Shown here: positions 1-11,125 of the stretch, one piece after another
Layout of the letters: each line of letters opens with the position of its first letter
How positions within the stretch are numbered: the first letter of the stretch is position 1
Source of the DNA: Saussurea involucrata
Lineage: Eukaryota > Streptophyta > Magnoliopsida > Asterales > Asteraceae
Assembly: GCA_033807775.1 (NCBI GenBank)
Contig: CM066318.1
Location: 85,970,879 to 86,034,878, forward strand
Direction of reading: 5' to 3'
DNA: 64,000 nt
Program-made: the position numbers and the translations under genes
Notes under the pieces: model-generated
What the model was told of the DNA's origin: nothing
What the model saw: the letters and a program-made list of their open reading frames with translations, nothing else
Databases searched by the model: none

Positions 1-1409
1 CCACCCGTGAATAATGGGTCTCAGCCATCACAAGGGTCACAGCCTTTCCAGCAAGGGTCGCAACCATTTTCAGCAGCCATTTCAGAATGGACCTCAAGGT
101 GGATCGCAGCCTTTCCAGCAAGGACCGCAGCCATTTTAAAATGGACCGCAACAATTCCACTATGGGTCGCAGCCATATTTTGTCCCGTTCAATGGGGACA
201 CCAATGGTTCGTCGCTTGGTAATGGCACTAGCCCAGGGGCCAATCCCTCGACAGGGGCAAATCCCGATCTTAACGATCCCGTCGCTCAGCGTTTGAAGAT
301 GTTAGAAGACCACAATGAGCGCGTCCTGTCCTTGCTCGCCAAGTTGCCTGGGGCAGCCGTGCCTGTCGACGTTGAGCCTCGCTCGGGGTATCAGGCGTCG
401 CCCTTCATCGACTAGATCGCCACCGTCGAGGTCCCAAAGAAGTATAACATTCCTGCCTTCACTCCCAAGTATTCGGGTGTGACCGATCCGATTGAGCACG
501 TCGCGCAATATAAGCAGCTCATGTGGACGATCTCGATCCCATTTATGTACCAGGAAGTATGCATGTGTAAGAGTTTTGGAGCAACCCTCACTGGTCCTGC
601 TCTCCAATGGTTAATCAATCTCAAACCCAAATCCATCGGGTCGTTTGCTGAGTTGGTTAATCAATTCCCAGCAATTCGCCAGCAGTCGTAAGATGGAGAA
701 GCAGACCAGCGACCTATATTACATCGTGCAGAAAGCTAATGATTCTATTCGAAGTTATTTTAATAGATTCAATGCCGAAATGATCAGCATCCGCAATTGC
801 GACGTAAAAACCGCAATCGAAGCCTATAAGCGTGGTCTGGATGATAATTCGGGTTTATACACCGACCTGACCAAATATCCCCCGGAGAATTTCGAAGACG
901 TCCGAGCTCGGATCTTAGCATATATGAGGGTTGAAGACGATGCAGCCTTTCGTCGCAAGGATAATGACGACAAGAAGTTGCTAGGTGTCAGAAAGCCAGA
1001 GTTCAAGACAAAGGCTGTTTCTAGAGTAGAGCCAGCACGCCAAATTTCAAATGTTCGTTTCAAGATGAAAGCAGAGGCCAAGACCACGGCTAAGTTCACT
1101 CAGTACCCCAAGATATCCTCTTACGGATTCAAAGGACCCACAAAGGACCTAGTCGAAGCTCTGAGAAGTTTCCAAGCTACCATTCGATGGCCAAAGAAGT
1201 CCGACCTGGACGATGCTAAGAAAGACAAATCAAAGTGGTGCGACTTCCATGCCGATTATGGTCATGCGACAGACGACTGTATCACATTGAAGAAGGAACT
1301 AGCATATCATTTCCCGAAAGGAAATCTCAAAGATATCATCGACGATGTCACTATTCCAGCTAATAGCCATCGACCGTTGACTCCCGAGCATGGAAAAGTT
1401 ATTAATTAA
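1..1409 (+). pseudogene. gag: gag of G1, broken and lacking protease
   Basis: Capsid/nucleocapsid gene of a Tat-type gypsy element. It starts inside the low-complexity Gln/Asn/Pro-rich segment with repeated GSQPFQ units, followed by the retrotransposon gag domain around 430-960 (YKQLMWTISIP, TLTGPALQWLINL). A CCHC-like knuckle of the form CDFH...GH...DDC lies near 1240-1280. Damage: an extra T near 70, TAA at 137-139, TAG at 413-415, and a 2-base loss near 667. After codons for HGKVIN (about 1406) the reading joins directly to the very end of the protease region (1410 onward) by a deletion of roughly 0.6 kb. The domain call follows the better copies in G4 to G6. Confidence 0.9.
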
Positions 1410-2255
1410 AATTCCCTACGCCATGGGGAATCCGAGAGATCAAAAGAGAAAATAAACTGCAGTCGTAAGATCAAGCTCTCGACAAGTTCGTTTTTCTATC
1501 CCTAAATTAACAATATCTTTTCCACAGGGATAAATCTACTATGGTGCCTCGTCGCACGACAACATAGTCGACCGTAGGACGATATTTTTTTGTGTCATTC
1601 TGTTATTTAAAATCTGTCTTTTCCTCCCAAAAAGAGTACGGTAATAAATGACAGGGGCAAATAGAGATAGTCTGAAATGGTACGTTCTCTAACTCTTTCT
1701 CATACGATTTTTTCTCGATTTTTCTCGCAAAACATTTACTGACTTAAGCATCGGAGGGTCGTTGGCTAGCCAACGACCAACCCCGACATCGTTTTATCGC
1801 AGAATCGCACGACAGATTATCGCAAAGTCGCAGGACAGTAATCATTAAGTCTACTATATGACTTTAATATCGCAAGGTCGAACGACATAAACAATCAGGT
1901 CTCTAACTTGATCATTTCTCCACAGGGGCATACGACACAAACTCGCTGTACGATCCAGTCATACGATCGCAGAGTCTAAACGACTTTGCCCCTAAGTTTC
2001 TTAACTTTCATACACTGAATAGATGCTTTAATCGTGTGTTTTTATATTTGTTTTACGTTCTTATCATCGTATTACAATGAATACCTCGGTCGCATGATTT
2101 CGTATGTATTCTATGATCGAATTCATAACCAATGTGATATTTGCTTACCAAATATATGAAAACACAAGTTCAAACAAAAAAGTGCATTTAAAAAGATCGT
2201 CAGGTACACACTCAACCACCAACGATCGAGCAGCAAAGAAAATAAAATTCTTAGA
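1410..2255. other. G1 spacer between the convergent gag and aORF
   Basis: No convincing gene. Contents in order: the last bases of the deleted protease region; a GT-rich stretch; a PPT-like tract (aggggcaaat, about 1653-1662); the conserved TACTGACTTAAGCATCGGAG box; the palindrome at 1757-1778; and repeats of the motif TCGCACGAC (for example near 1805). The same order is present in G4, G5 and G6; the box, palindrome and motif repeats also follow the pol stop in G7. Confidence 0.75.
1757..1778. repeat. Conserved 22-nt palindrome of G1
   Basis: A perfect inverted repeat with 9-bp arms GGTCGTTGG and CCAACGACC around a CTAG centre. The arms are identical in G4, G5, G6, G7 and G8 while the four central bases vary. 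It sits between the 3' ends of two convergent transcription units. Confidence 0.85.
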
Positions 2256-4323
2256 TTAAAGAGGAGCATCCGTCGCGTTCATGCCCGAAGTCCCGTCCTG
2301 AAGGCTTTTGCCCGCCACCTCCTCCACAGCATCCTTCTCATCGTCCGAGTCAAGATCTCTCTCGGTCCCGACACCATTAAGATAGATGTCCAACTCCTGC
2401 TTCGCCGAAGCAAGAGGATCTTTCCCCAGCAAATGTCGTCGCATGATCGCCGCCCGAGCAGTCAGACGAGCTATGGAAAAAACTGACTTACCCTCGTCCT
2501 TTACAACTTGCACTTCTTTCTCCAAACTCTCTACCTTGGATTTATAATCCTCAGCCTCTTTTGAAACAGCGACCAAGGATTCCTTAATCTTTTCCATCTC
2601 CTCCCTTTGTTCAGCAGTCATGGACAAGGACTGCGACAGACGATGACTAAGATCTTCCTTGGCAAAATAAACGATCTTCAAATGTTCTAAAGCATCGTCA
2701 AGCCGCATCGAAAACTCTTCAGCACGACTTGTAGAGGCACTCGCTCTGTCCAGCGCCGCTTTCTCTCTTTCACGAGCAGCAGACAAGAGATCTTTTACCT
2801 TCGCCGCTCCACTTCGCGAGGCCAAAGAAGCCTGAAGTGCCTGCGAAAACATCATCAGTGGACCACGAAAACAAAAACGACAACAACAACGAAATCTGGG
2901 CCTAGACAAACTAAGTCTTGAAAGAAAGACTTACCATGAACGACAAGCCGGCTATATGGGCACCCGTCTCCTCGATAGGAAACCCCTCAAAACGCTCCCT
3001 GAAAGATGGAAGCAGGAAATTATCCAGGTGAGGGAACAGGTTCGTCCCGTCTAGGACATCACCTGTCATAAAGTCCGATGGCAGCGAAAAGTTGACCGTC
3101 GTGACTTTCTCCCCTCCCGTCGAATGATCCTCGCCCTTGTCGGCTGACAAAGGATTCGACGCGGCAGACGGGGACTTCACCGTTTCCGCCGGAGGCGCAT
3201 AATTGATGGGTGTCGCTGCAATCACCTTCTTAGGCGATCCGACCCCTACCTTCTCAGGTGAAGCGACTCTCGACGAGTCATTAACCCCAGCCGACGACTC
3301 CCTCGGAGTCGTCGTCCTCGTCTTCTTCGAAATTTCAGGGCCAGCGGACATGGCTTTTAGCCTCCTCTCCCTGCCCTGACGAGCACACTCCAGCTCAGCT
3401 GCTCTCTTAGCAGAAGCCTTCAACACTTTAGGTTGAGATTCTCCTGGAAAAAAGGAATGTCATAAAGCACACAAAGGAAAAAGACTCGAGGTAACATAGA
3501 AAGAAAAAGTAAGTAAAACTTACCCGTCATCCCTCTCCTTCCTCTCGACTTATCTTCTTCCTCTTCTCTTCCTTTCTCTTCACACTTCTCCCCCTGATTC
3601 TCTCCTGAAGATTCTAAATCGTCGTCATCCGCCGTATGTCGTACGACGAAAGACCTCTCGGTGACGCTAAATTCTAAAAACGAATTGATCTTCACTTGAG
3701 AGTTAGCGTCTGGCTTCACGACCTCGAACTTTATGGCTGTCAACATACAAAAAACGAGTTAAAAATCATATATAAATCATCTACAGCGCACGACAGATGA
3801 AATAACGAGGCTCACCCGACGTATTCCGACTCGTCCTAATCCACTCACTCTCAGAGTCAAGGGACAACTTATGCACGAAAACATATCGAGACTTCCACCC
3901 ACGGTCATTCACACCCGTTCCTAAAACCAAAACGCGATCGCCCTTGAATCTAGAATGTAAACTACATTGATGACATCCGTCCATCTTGGCTTGATAAGCC
4001 GAGAGGAGGTCCTGTACATTCATGGGAGAATCCCATTTCTTAGTAGCACGCTCGATCACTCGTACGACTCGCCAGAACTGGGGCATCAACTGACTCGGTG
4101 CCAAGTCAAACTCTAACATAAACGCCTTGGCTAGAGGAGAAAAAGGCCATTCGAAACCTATCTTAAAAGGGTATTCATAGATTACGATGTACCCCTCGGG
4201 ACACTCATTTGATCGGATCTGGCCTGGACGGATCAATTCGACCCACGCAGGAATTTTCGCTAACTTTCTAAAGTCCCGGAGGTCCGATGACTCTTGAATG
4301 ACACTTTCAGGATCCCTCGACAT
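2256..4323 (-). CDS. aORF of G1: antisense four-exon accessory gene, open reading frame intact
   Basis: Inferred exons (minus strand): 4323-3816, 3736-3524, 3443-2935 and 2840-2256, with GT-AG introns of about 79, 80 and 94 bp. The phases agree and give 604 codons without a stop. Residues 1-169 resemble the plant Pfam family 'putative gypsy type transposon' (Transposase_28; motifs YEYPFKIGFEWP and QLMPQFWRV). Residues 170-240 are acidic (DDDDLESS, EEEED). Residues 241-410 are a Ser/Pro/Lys-rich linker ending in PSFRERFEGFP. Residues 411-604 form a predicted coiled coil, followed by ARLTARAAIMRRHL and an acidic tail. The start is the ATG shared as MS(T/I/R)xP with other copies. Function is unknown. 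It is antisense to gag and lies between the spacer palindrome and the 3' LTR. Exon borders are inferred from splice motifs and comparison with five other copies. Confidence 0.75.
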
Positions 4324-4804
4324 TTCTAAACAAAATTTGCAGAAGTCAGAGAAATCGTACCTTACTTATAGGCGCATTAATCCCCGAAGAAACCTAACCA
4401 GGTCAGAGATTTTTCAAGTTCGGAAGATATCGGACAAAGAATGGCAAGGAAATCACAGCACAAACTCTTCAAGGGCGAAATAAGGAAATGATCCGTCAAC
4501 ATCCCTATTTAGACCGAAAAACAGGGTTGGATCGAATCCCTGGATAACCACCGCGCATCCCCGTCCTTTCGTATGACCACAAGGATATTCGACACCTGTC
4601 CTCGACAACTGGTAAGCATCATCATGTGTCAGTATGACGTCACGACCCCGTTCCCTTTTCAACTTCTCGTTCAGTTAGAAACGAGCCAGTCTAGCTCCAA
4701 GGCGATTGAGGTAATTACTAACTCTTGACTTATTTCCTATGCGTCTGGTGGACAAAATTTAAAACTTAAATTTGACATTCAATTTTCAAATTTTGGGGGC
4801 AAAC
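4324..4804 (-). promoter_or_regulatory. G1 aORF upstream region and polypurine tract
   Basis: Non-coding region between the aORF ATG and the 3' LTR. Its right edge is the plus-strand polypurine tract TTTTGGGGGCAAAC (4791-4804), the expected primer for plus-strand DNA synthesis. Related copies carry TATAAATA on the aORF strand about 160-220 bp before the ATG; in G1 this site is degenerate (CTAAATAGG around 4503-4512), so promoter strength cannot be judged. Confidence 0.55.
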
Positions 4805-5797
4805 TGTTTGGGCAAAAAATCACGTCGTACGACCACGACCAGAGCAGATAAGACGCACGTCATAATCATAATCTTGTATTAAGATAAGTTCTCGACAAGA
4901 ACCCATAAAACATCCGTCGTCTCCCGTAAAAGGTAAGTCGTACGTCTCCCTTGACGCTCGACCATAGTATCGCCCGTCCCGTACGACCATCGCGTAAGAT
5001 CATTGTACCTTCGACCAAAGCTAACGTTAACCTTGACTGTTACGTTTGTTAAGTGTTTAATGTAGGAGTCAAAGTCATTAAAGAACAACGGACATAACCG
5101 ACGCAACCATTAACGATCGATAGCCGTAACGGACGAAGAGTATTATGAACATTCATCTCGGCGACCGTTTCCAGCCGTTGTAGCCGTTGATCAAATCATT
5201 AATGGAACTAATTAATGACGCGAAGACTATAAAAGACAAGCTAAAATATCATTTCAAGGGACATCGGTTAACATCCAATACACTCCAGCGAACATCACCA
5301 AACATCAGAGAAAATCATCCAAACTCATAGCAAAGAACATTCAAACTCTGAAGATTAAGTACTGAAAGCCAGAATATTACAGCGCATTCAAGAATAACAG
5401 CGGTGAAGAGCTTTCTCTCGAAGAATCAGTCTCGACGCACGACATCAGTCTTCGACCAGAAGTTCACACTTTGTATTCACAAACGACAAACATCTGTTCT
5501 TACATTCAAACACTTGTACTTTACATTTCGAAGTAATTCCTTCATTTGTATTGTAATCATCGTACGACCGACGCCAGTACCAAGGACGTCGCCCCTGATT
5601 GGCGACCATAGTGCAGCGACGACATCCCTTGTCGTCCGCAGGTTTTTTCCTCGTTTGAGGTTTTTCCCGCGTCATCAAATCCCTTGTCTCGTTTATTTTT
5701 TCCCTCATCACACGTCTCGTCGAAAGATCCTTTCTTTAGTTGATTAAGTCCACATCGACCTTAAGTTGTCCTTCTGGTGCGATTTTTGGCATTAACA
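4805..5797 (+). repeat. 3' LTR of G1 (993 bp)
   Basis: Begins TGTTTGGGCA and ends GGCATTAACA, as in the complete family members. Contains the U3 box GACTATAAAAGACAAG (around 5226-5240), giving a likely TATA box for sense transcription, and the U5 hairpin with CCTC/GAGG core near 5636-5672. The bases after it are aORF exon 3 of G2 rather than a primer binding site, so this is the 3' LTR of G1. Confidence 0.9.
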
Positions 5798-6906
5798 CCT
5801 GTCGGTAGATATTGGGATCGACACTTGAGACACCGGTTTCATCACCGTCGCAGGAAGCGCAAAACTTGCTGGTGTCGCGTCCATCACGCCAGGACGGCTA
5901 GATGACGCCCTCGCCTTCTTAGGCAGAACAACTCCCGGTGAGTTATCAACCCTCGACGACGGTTCCCTCAGGACTGTCCTCTTGGTTCTCTTCTGGCTCG
6001 ACCCAGCTGTCGAAACATTTTCACCCCGAAGGGCACGCACAACCTGCTTTCCTCTCGCCCTAGAGACCGATTTCCTCTCGGTCGGCACTGATCAGGAAAT
6101 ACATGAAGCGTCAGACAGATAGAGTAAACGAAATAAAATAAAAACTATGGTACACTTACCAGTCGCCTCTTCCTGCACGTCCTCATATCCTTCTTCTATC
6201 ACGTCCTCATCCTCGACCGTCGATTGCCACGAAACGAAAGATCGGTCATCAACACTAAGACTCAAGAACTTGTTGATCTTAGCCTGGGAATCCACAGTCG
6301 GTTTCACTTCGTCAAGCTGAATCTCTGAAGGCGACAAGAGGAAAATGATAAGTAAAAGTCATAAAGATAAATAAAACTCAGAAACAAACGAAGCATACCT
6401 GTCTTATTCTAGTCTGACCGCATCCAATTGCTGATGGAATCCAATGACTCGGTAAGAACAAATACATACCTCGACTTCCACCCACGATCATTGTCGCCAG
6501 TTCCCAAAACCAAGGCACGATCACCCTTGAACTTAGAATAAGGACTATAGCGCCAGTTCTTATCCTTTTTAACTTGGTACGCCGCCAAGAAATCATTCAT
6601 GATCATAGGCGACTCCCATTTCGCGGACGCTCGCTCAATAACCAGCAAAACTCGCCAAAGTTGGGGCATCAATTGTCCCGGCGACACATCGAAATCCTGC
6701 ATGAATGACTTGGCTAAACCAGAAAACGACCATTGAAACCCTATCTTAAAAGGATACTCGTACAAAACGAGATATCCCTCAGGGCAATCCTTAGAACGAA
6801 CAATCCCCGGACACCGCAACTCTACATTTGCAGAAATTTTTACTAAACTCCTAAAAGCATCTAAGTCTACGTGATTCATGATAAGACTTGTAGGCTCCGT
6901 CGACAT
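5798..6906 (-). pseudogene. aORF of G2, 5' half, cut by G1
   Basis: Exon 1 is 6906-6399 (508 bp, the family's usual exon 1 length), exon 2 is 6324-6160 and exon 3 is 6087-5798, where G1's LTR begins. Exon 1 carries YEYPFKIGFQWSF and QLMPQLWRV, and ends with a TAG in place of the usual Trp just before the donor site (D*NKTG where others read DWNMGG). The remainder of exon 3 and exon 4 lie beyond the window. It belongs to the same subgroup as the G4 and G5 copies (EIQxDxxKP at the start of exon 2). Confidence 0.8.
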
Positions 6907-7354
6907 TGTGAATCAGAGGACATAACAAGGTCTTATATACACTCTCTCAACTGCGGGTTGAAGATTTGCAAAGATTCGAATGAAAATTGGTAAGGAATCA
7001 AGACAAAATCCCTTCCCAAAAATAAACACTTCAAAAGTATAACAAGAAAAGATCCGTCGTGATCTTTATTTATACAAACGATCGCATCAAGTCAAATCCC
7101 TGGATGACCGCCGCACATCCCCGTCCTTTCGCATGCCCGCCCGTATCTTTGACACCTGTCCTCGACAGCTGGTAAGCATCATCGTACGTCAGCGTGACGT
7201 CATAACTTTTCAACTTCTCGTTCAGTTAAAGGCGGACCATTCTAGTTCCAAGGCGATTGAGGTAATTTCTAACTCTTGTCTTATTTCCTATGCGTCTGAT
7301 TGACAAAATTTAAACTCGAATTTGCCATCCTTCTTTCAAATTTTGGGGGCAAAC
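6907..7354 (-). promoter_or_regulatory. Putative aORF promoter and polypurine tract of G2
   Basis: On the minus strand a clear TATAAATAAA lies at 7074-7065, about 160 bp before the aORF ATG. The same box occurs at 11407-11416 in G4 and, altered to CATAAATA, in G6 and G8. The region ends with the plus-strand polypurine tract TTTTGGGGGCAAAC (7341-7354). Confidence 0.5.
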
Positions 7355-8250
7355 TATTTGGGCAAAAAATCACGTCGCACGACCGCGACCAGAGCTGGTA
7401 AGACGTATGATTAAGGACTATATCTTGTATTAAGATAAGGTCTCGACAAATACCCAGAACACCATCGTCGTCCCTCATAAAAGGTAAGTCGAGAGTTCCT
7501 TACGACGCTCGACCATAGCGTCGCCCGATCCGCACGACTATTATATAAGGACGTGCGACTTCGACCAAAGCTAACGTTCACCATGACCGTTTGTTAAGTG
7601 TTTAATGCAGGAGTAAAAGTCATTAAGGAGCAACGACTATAACCGACGCAATCATTAAACAACAAGCGACCGTAACGAACGAAGATCATTATGGATATTT
7701 ACTCCGGCAATCGTTTCCAGCCGTTGTAGCCGTTGATCAAAGCATTAATGGAGCTAATTAATGACGCGAAGACTATAAATACCAAGCTAAGCCTTCACAT
7801 CAAAGGATATCAGTTAACATCCGATACACATCGAAGATCCGGCGATTAACAACCGAAGTAATATTCAAGAACACTTGAAGTGAAGAACCATTGTTCTAAG
7901 TATCGCTCTCGACGCACGACAACAACCCTCGACCAGCAGTTCACACTTTGTTTCGTACACGACAAACACCTGTTTTTACATTCAAACACTTGTACTTTAC
8001 ATTTCGAAGCATTTCCTTCATCTGTATTGTAATCTTTGTACGATCGACACCAGTATCCAAGGACATCGCCCCTGATTGGCGACCATAGTATAGCGACGAC
8101 ACCCACTGTCGTCCGCAGGTTTTTTCCTCGTTTGAGGTTTTTCCTGCGTCATCAAATCCCTTGTTTCTTTATTTTTATCCTCGTCGCACGTCTCGTCGAA
8201 AGATTCTTTCTTTAGTTGTTTAACCTTTGGTGCGATTTTTGGCATTAACA
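7355..8250 (+). repeat. 3' LTR of G2 (896 bp)
   Basis: Starts TATTTGGGC, so the terminal TG has become TA, and ends GGCATTAACA. It has the U3 TATA region (GACTATAAATACC, around 7770-7785) and the U5 hairpin near 8115-8150. The abutting ATAGG is also found next to the LTR of G9 at 59822-59826. Confidence 0.88.
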
Positions 8251-10204
8251 ATAGGCTCCCTTACCAACGACTTCGGAGATGCGGTAAGGACCTTCCTATT
8301 TAATAGAAAGCTTGCCGGTATTGAGTTCTTGAGTGTTTTGGAACACTCGACGGAGGACGTAATCGCCTTCTTGAAAGACTTTGACTTTGACGTGTTTATT
8401 GAAATGTCGCTTGACTGCTTGCTTCTGAGATGCCATTCTGATCAAGGCTGATTCTCTAAGCTCCTCGAGGGCGTCGATATCATAATTTAAATCAATCATG
8501 TTGTGGTCGACGGAAGTATGCCTCGAAGTAGGGAGCTGGACTTCGATTGGCAGGACTGCTTCGCAACCGTAGACGAGAGAAAGGGGTTTGTCCTATAGAC
8601 GTGCGCGGTGTCGTGCGATTTGCCCATAGGACTGAAGGGAGTTCTTCGACCCATCTTCCTTTTGCAGCTTTTAACCTTTTCTTGATCGAATCTATAATGG
8701 TCTTATTACTTGATTCAGCAAGTCCATTCGCTTGAGGGTATCTGGGAGTCGAGGTTGTTAACTTGATACTCCCGTCTTCGCAAAATTGTTGGGTCCTGTC
8801 GCTTATGAATTGGGATCCGTTGTCACAGACGATTTCGGATGGAATCCCAAATCTGCATATGATGTTAGTCTGGATAAAAGAGATAACTTCCTTGTCCCTG
8901 ATTTGGGAAAAAGCAGCCGCCTCAACCCACTTGGAAAAATAATCGGTGAGTACAAGGAGGAATACCTTTTGCCCCGGGGCCGGGGGTAGCTTGCCGACAA
9001 TATCCATTCCCTACCTCATGAAGGGCCATGGGATAAGTGTCGAGTGCAAAGGTTCAGAGGGTTTATGTGACATACCTGCATGTTGCTGACAAGGGTCATA
9101 GTTCTGGACGTACTTGACGGCGTCTTGTCGCAATGTTGGCCAAAAATACCTTTGTCGAGAGATACGATTAGCCAAACTGCGACCACCGGAATGATTGCCA
9201 CATTCGCCGTCGTGCATCTCGTGAAGGATTTTTTGGACCTGACTCTTGCTAATGACGCATCTTAGGTTTAATACTGTCGATGATCGTCGATAGAGCTTAT
9301 CTCCAATTATGGTGTATTTAGATGCTTTGAATCTGATCTTCCGGGCTTCCATCTTGTCTTCTGGGAGTTGGTCGTGCATAAGGAAATTTCGGATGTCGCA
9401 CGACCAATCATCTTTTTCGTCCTCGATCTGGACGACATCGATGTTTTCGATAGACGATGTCGCCAGATGGATCATGGGAATAACGTCGAATATGGGTTCG
9501 ACTAAAGCAGACCCGATATTTGCTAAAGCGTCGACTTGAGTATTCTGGTGTCTCGGGATTTGTTCGATAGAAAAAGATTTAAATTTTTTGGATTTCTCTT
9601 TTGCTACCTTCAGGTATGCTGTCATTTTTGAATCTTTGGCCGCGAATTCTCCATTGATCTGGTTCACTACCAGGAGAGAGTCGCTTTTGACATGTAACGT
9701 AGTTGCCCCCGAGTCGTAGGCCATATTCATTCCTATGATCAGGGCTTCGTATTCAGCTTCATTGTTGGTAGTCTTGAAATCGCATCGAACTGAGTATACC
9801 ATCTTGCCCCCCTGTGGCGACTTTAAGACGACGCCTAGTCCTGAGCCTCTAATGTTGGATGACCCATCCACGTATAAGATCCAAGGCACGTCATCGTGAG
9901 TCGCCACAGTCGATACCTCGAGCTCTGCTTCTTTCTCCAATTCAGGGCTGAAGTCAGCAATAAAGTTGGCCAAGGCTTGCGACTTGATCGCGGTCCTGGG
10001 CTTGAAGTCAATGTCGTAGCTGATGAGATATATGCTCCATTTTGCTAAGCGACCTGTCAACTCAGGTTTTCTTAAGACAGACTTAAGAGGGAAGTTAGTT
10101 ACGAAAGTAATGGGATGCGACTCAAAATAATGTCGCAGTTTTTTAGCAGCTGTGACTAGCGACAAGAGCAATTTTTCCATAGAGGAATACATGGTTTCTG
10201 CGTC
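8251..10204 (-). pseudogene. pol: G3 pol piece 4: RNase H and integrase
   Basis: The minus strand reads the end of RT, RNase H (WILYVDGSSN, TTNNEAEYEALI, near 9890-9720) and integrase. The zinc domain has HDGECGNHSG, but the second Cys of the CxxC pair is Tyr here (NYDPCQQH; G9 has NCDPCQRH). The catalytic core follows (LTDYFSKWVEAAAF, CDNGSQF). There is no chromodomain, as expected for the Tat branch. Damage: TAG at 9011-9013 in place of Trp (FMR*GM), a frameshift near 8580 after TPFS, and loss of the last ~25 codons beyond the G2 insertion. The right edge (GCGTC, 10200-10204) is the TSD of G4. Confidence 0.92.
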
Positions 10205-11125
10205 TGTTAATGCCAAAAATCACACCAAAGGGACAACTTAAGGTCGATGTGGACTTAAACAACTAAAGAAAGGATCTTTCGACGAGACGTGCGACGAGGA
10301 ATAAAATAAAGAAACAAGGGATTTGATGACGCAGGAAAAACCTCAAACGAGGAAAAAACCTGCGGACGACAGGGGGTGTCATCGCTATACTATGGTCGCC
10401 AAACAGGGGCGATGTCCTTGGATACTGGTGTCGATCGTACAGTGATTACAATACAAATGAAGAAAATGCTTCGAAATGTAAAATACAAGTGTTTAAAGTG
10501 GAAAATAGGTGTTTGTCGTGTGAATACAAAGTGTGAACTGCTGGTCGAGAACTGTTGTCGTGCGTTGAGAGCGATACTTAGAATAATGGTTCTTCACTTC
10601 AGGTGTTCTTGAATATTGCTTCGGTTGTTAATCGCCGGATATTCGATGTTCAGTGTTCGGTCCTTGAAATGATGATTGAACTCGGTCTTTATAGTCTTCA
10701 GGAGCTTTAATTAGCTCATTAATTGCTTCATTTAACAGCTATAACGGCTGCAACGGTCTGTAATGGTTGTTGGAGTGATTATCCATGATGATATTCGTCC
10801 GTTACGGCTATCGATCGTTGATGGTTGCGTCGGTTATATCCGTTGCTCCTTAATGGCTTTGACTCCTGCATTAAACACTTAACAAATGTAACAGTCATGG
10901 TTAACGTTAGTTTGGTCGAGGTCGCATGGTTCTATGCGACGGTCGTGCGGGACGGGCGATGCTATGGTCGAATGTCGCGAGGAACTCTCGACTTACCCTT
11001 TATGAGGGACGAAGATGGTGCTCTGGGTCTTTGTCGAGACCTTATCTTAATACAAGATATAGTCCTTAATCATACGTCTTACCTGTTATGGTTGCGGTCG
11101 AGTGACATGATTTTTTTCCCAAACA
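10205..11125 (-). repeat. 3' LTR of G4 (921 bp)
   Basis: Read on the minus strand it begins TGTTTGGG and ends GGCATTAACA (plus strand: starts TGTTAATGCC, ends CCCAAACA). The polypurine tract adjoins at 11126-11139. A U3 TATA box is visible as the complement of TTTATAGTC near 10688-10697. Confidence 0.93.

Larger units (their letters stand above)
1..5797 (+). mobile_element. G1: Ty3/gypsy Tat-type element, gag-only form, left end outside window
   Basis: The right-hand part of a plus-strand LTR element: gag remnant, spacer with a palindrome, antisense gene (aORF), polypurine tract and 3' LTR. The 5' LTR and gag start lie left of the window. Directly after the LTR end (5797) the sequence continues inside exon 3 of another aORF (G2), so G1 is inserted in G2. 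The expected left TSD (CCTGT) is out of view. G1 shares with G6 the deletion that removed the protease. Confidence 0.9.
5798..8250 (+). mobile_element. G2: gypsy element, 3' part only
   Basis: The rest of this element lies left of the window, beyond G1, which interrupts it inside aORF exon 3. Visible parts are the 5' half of the aORF, the polypurine tract and the 3' LTR. Its right LTR end (8250) is followed by ATAGG and the integrase C-terminus of G3, so G2 is inserted in G3 in antisense orientation. Whether G2 was a gag or a pol type cannot be seen. Confidence 0.85.

Noticed and set aside
1757..1778. Terminal repeat of a small DNA transposon (MITE)
   Set aside because: The palindrome is at the same internal place in at least six gypsy copies, with no flanking duplication.
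4805..5797. Solo LTR
   Set aside because: It is preceded by a polypurine tract and an aORF of the same unit, so it is the 3' LTR of G1.
8492..9007. Integrase reading as a separate gene
   Set aside because: It is the continuation of G3 pol after a Trp-to-TAG change at 9011-9013.
10376..10612. Small open frames in LTRs (also 15848-16084, 17430-17693, 24691-25032)
   Set aside because: They recur only because the LTR sequence recurs, they differ in frame among copies, and they show no protein features.
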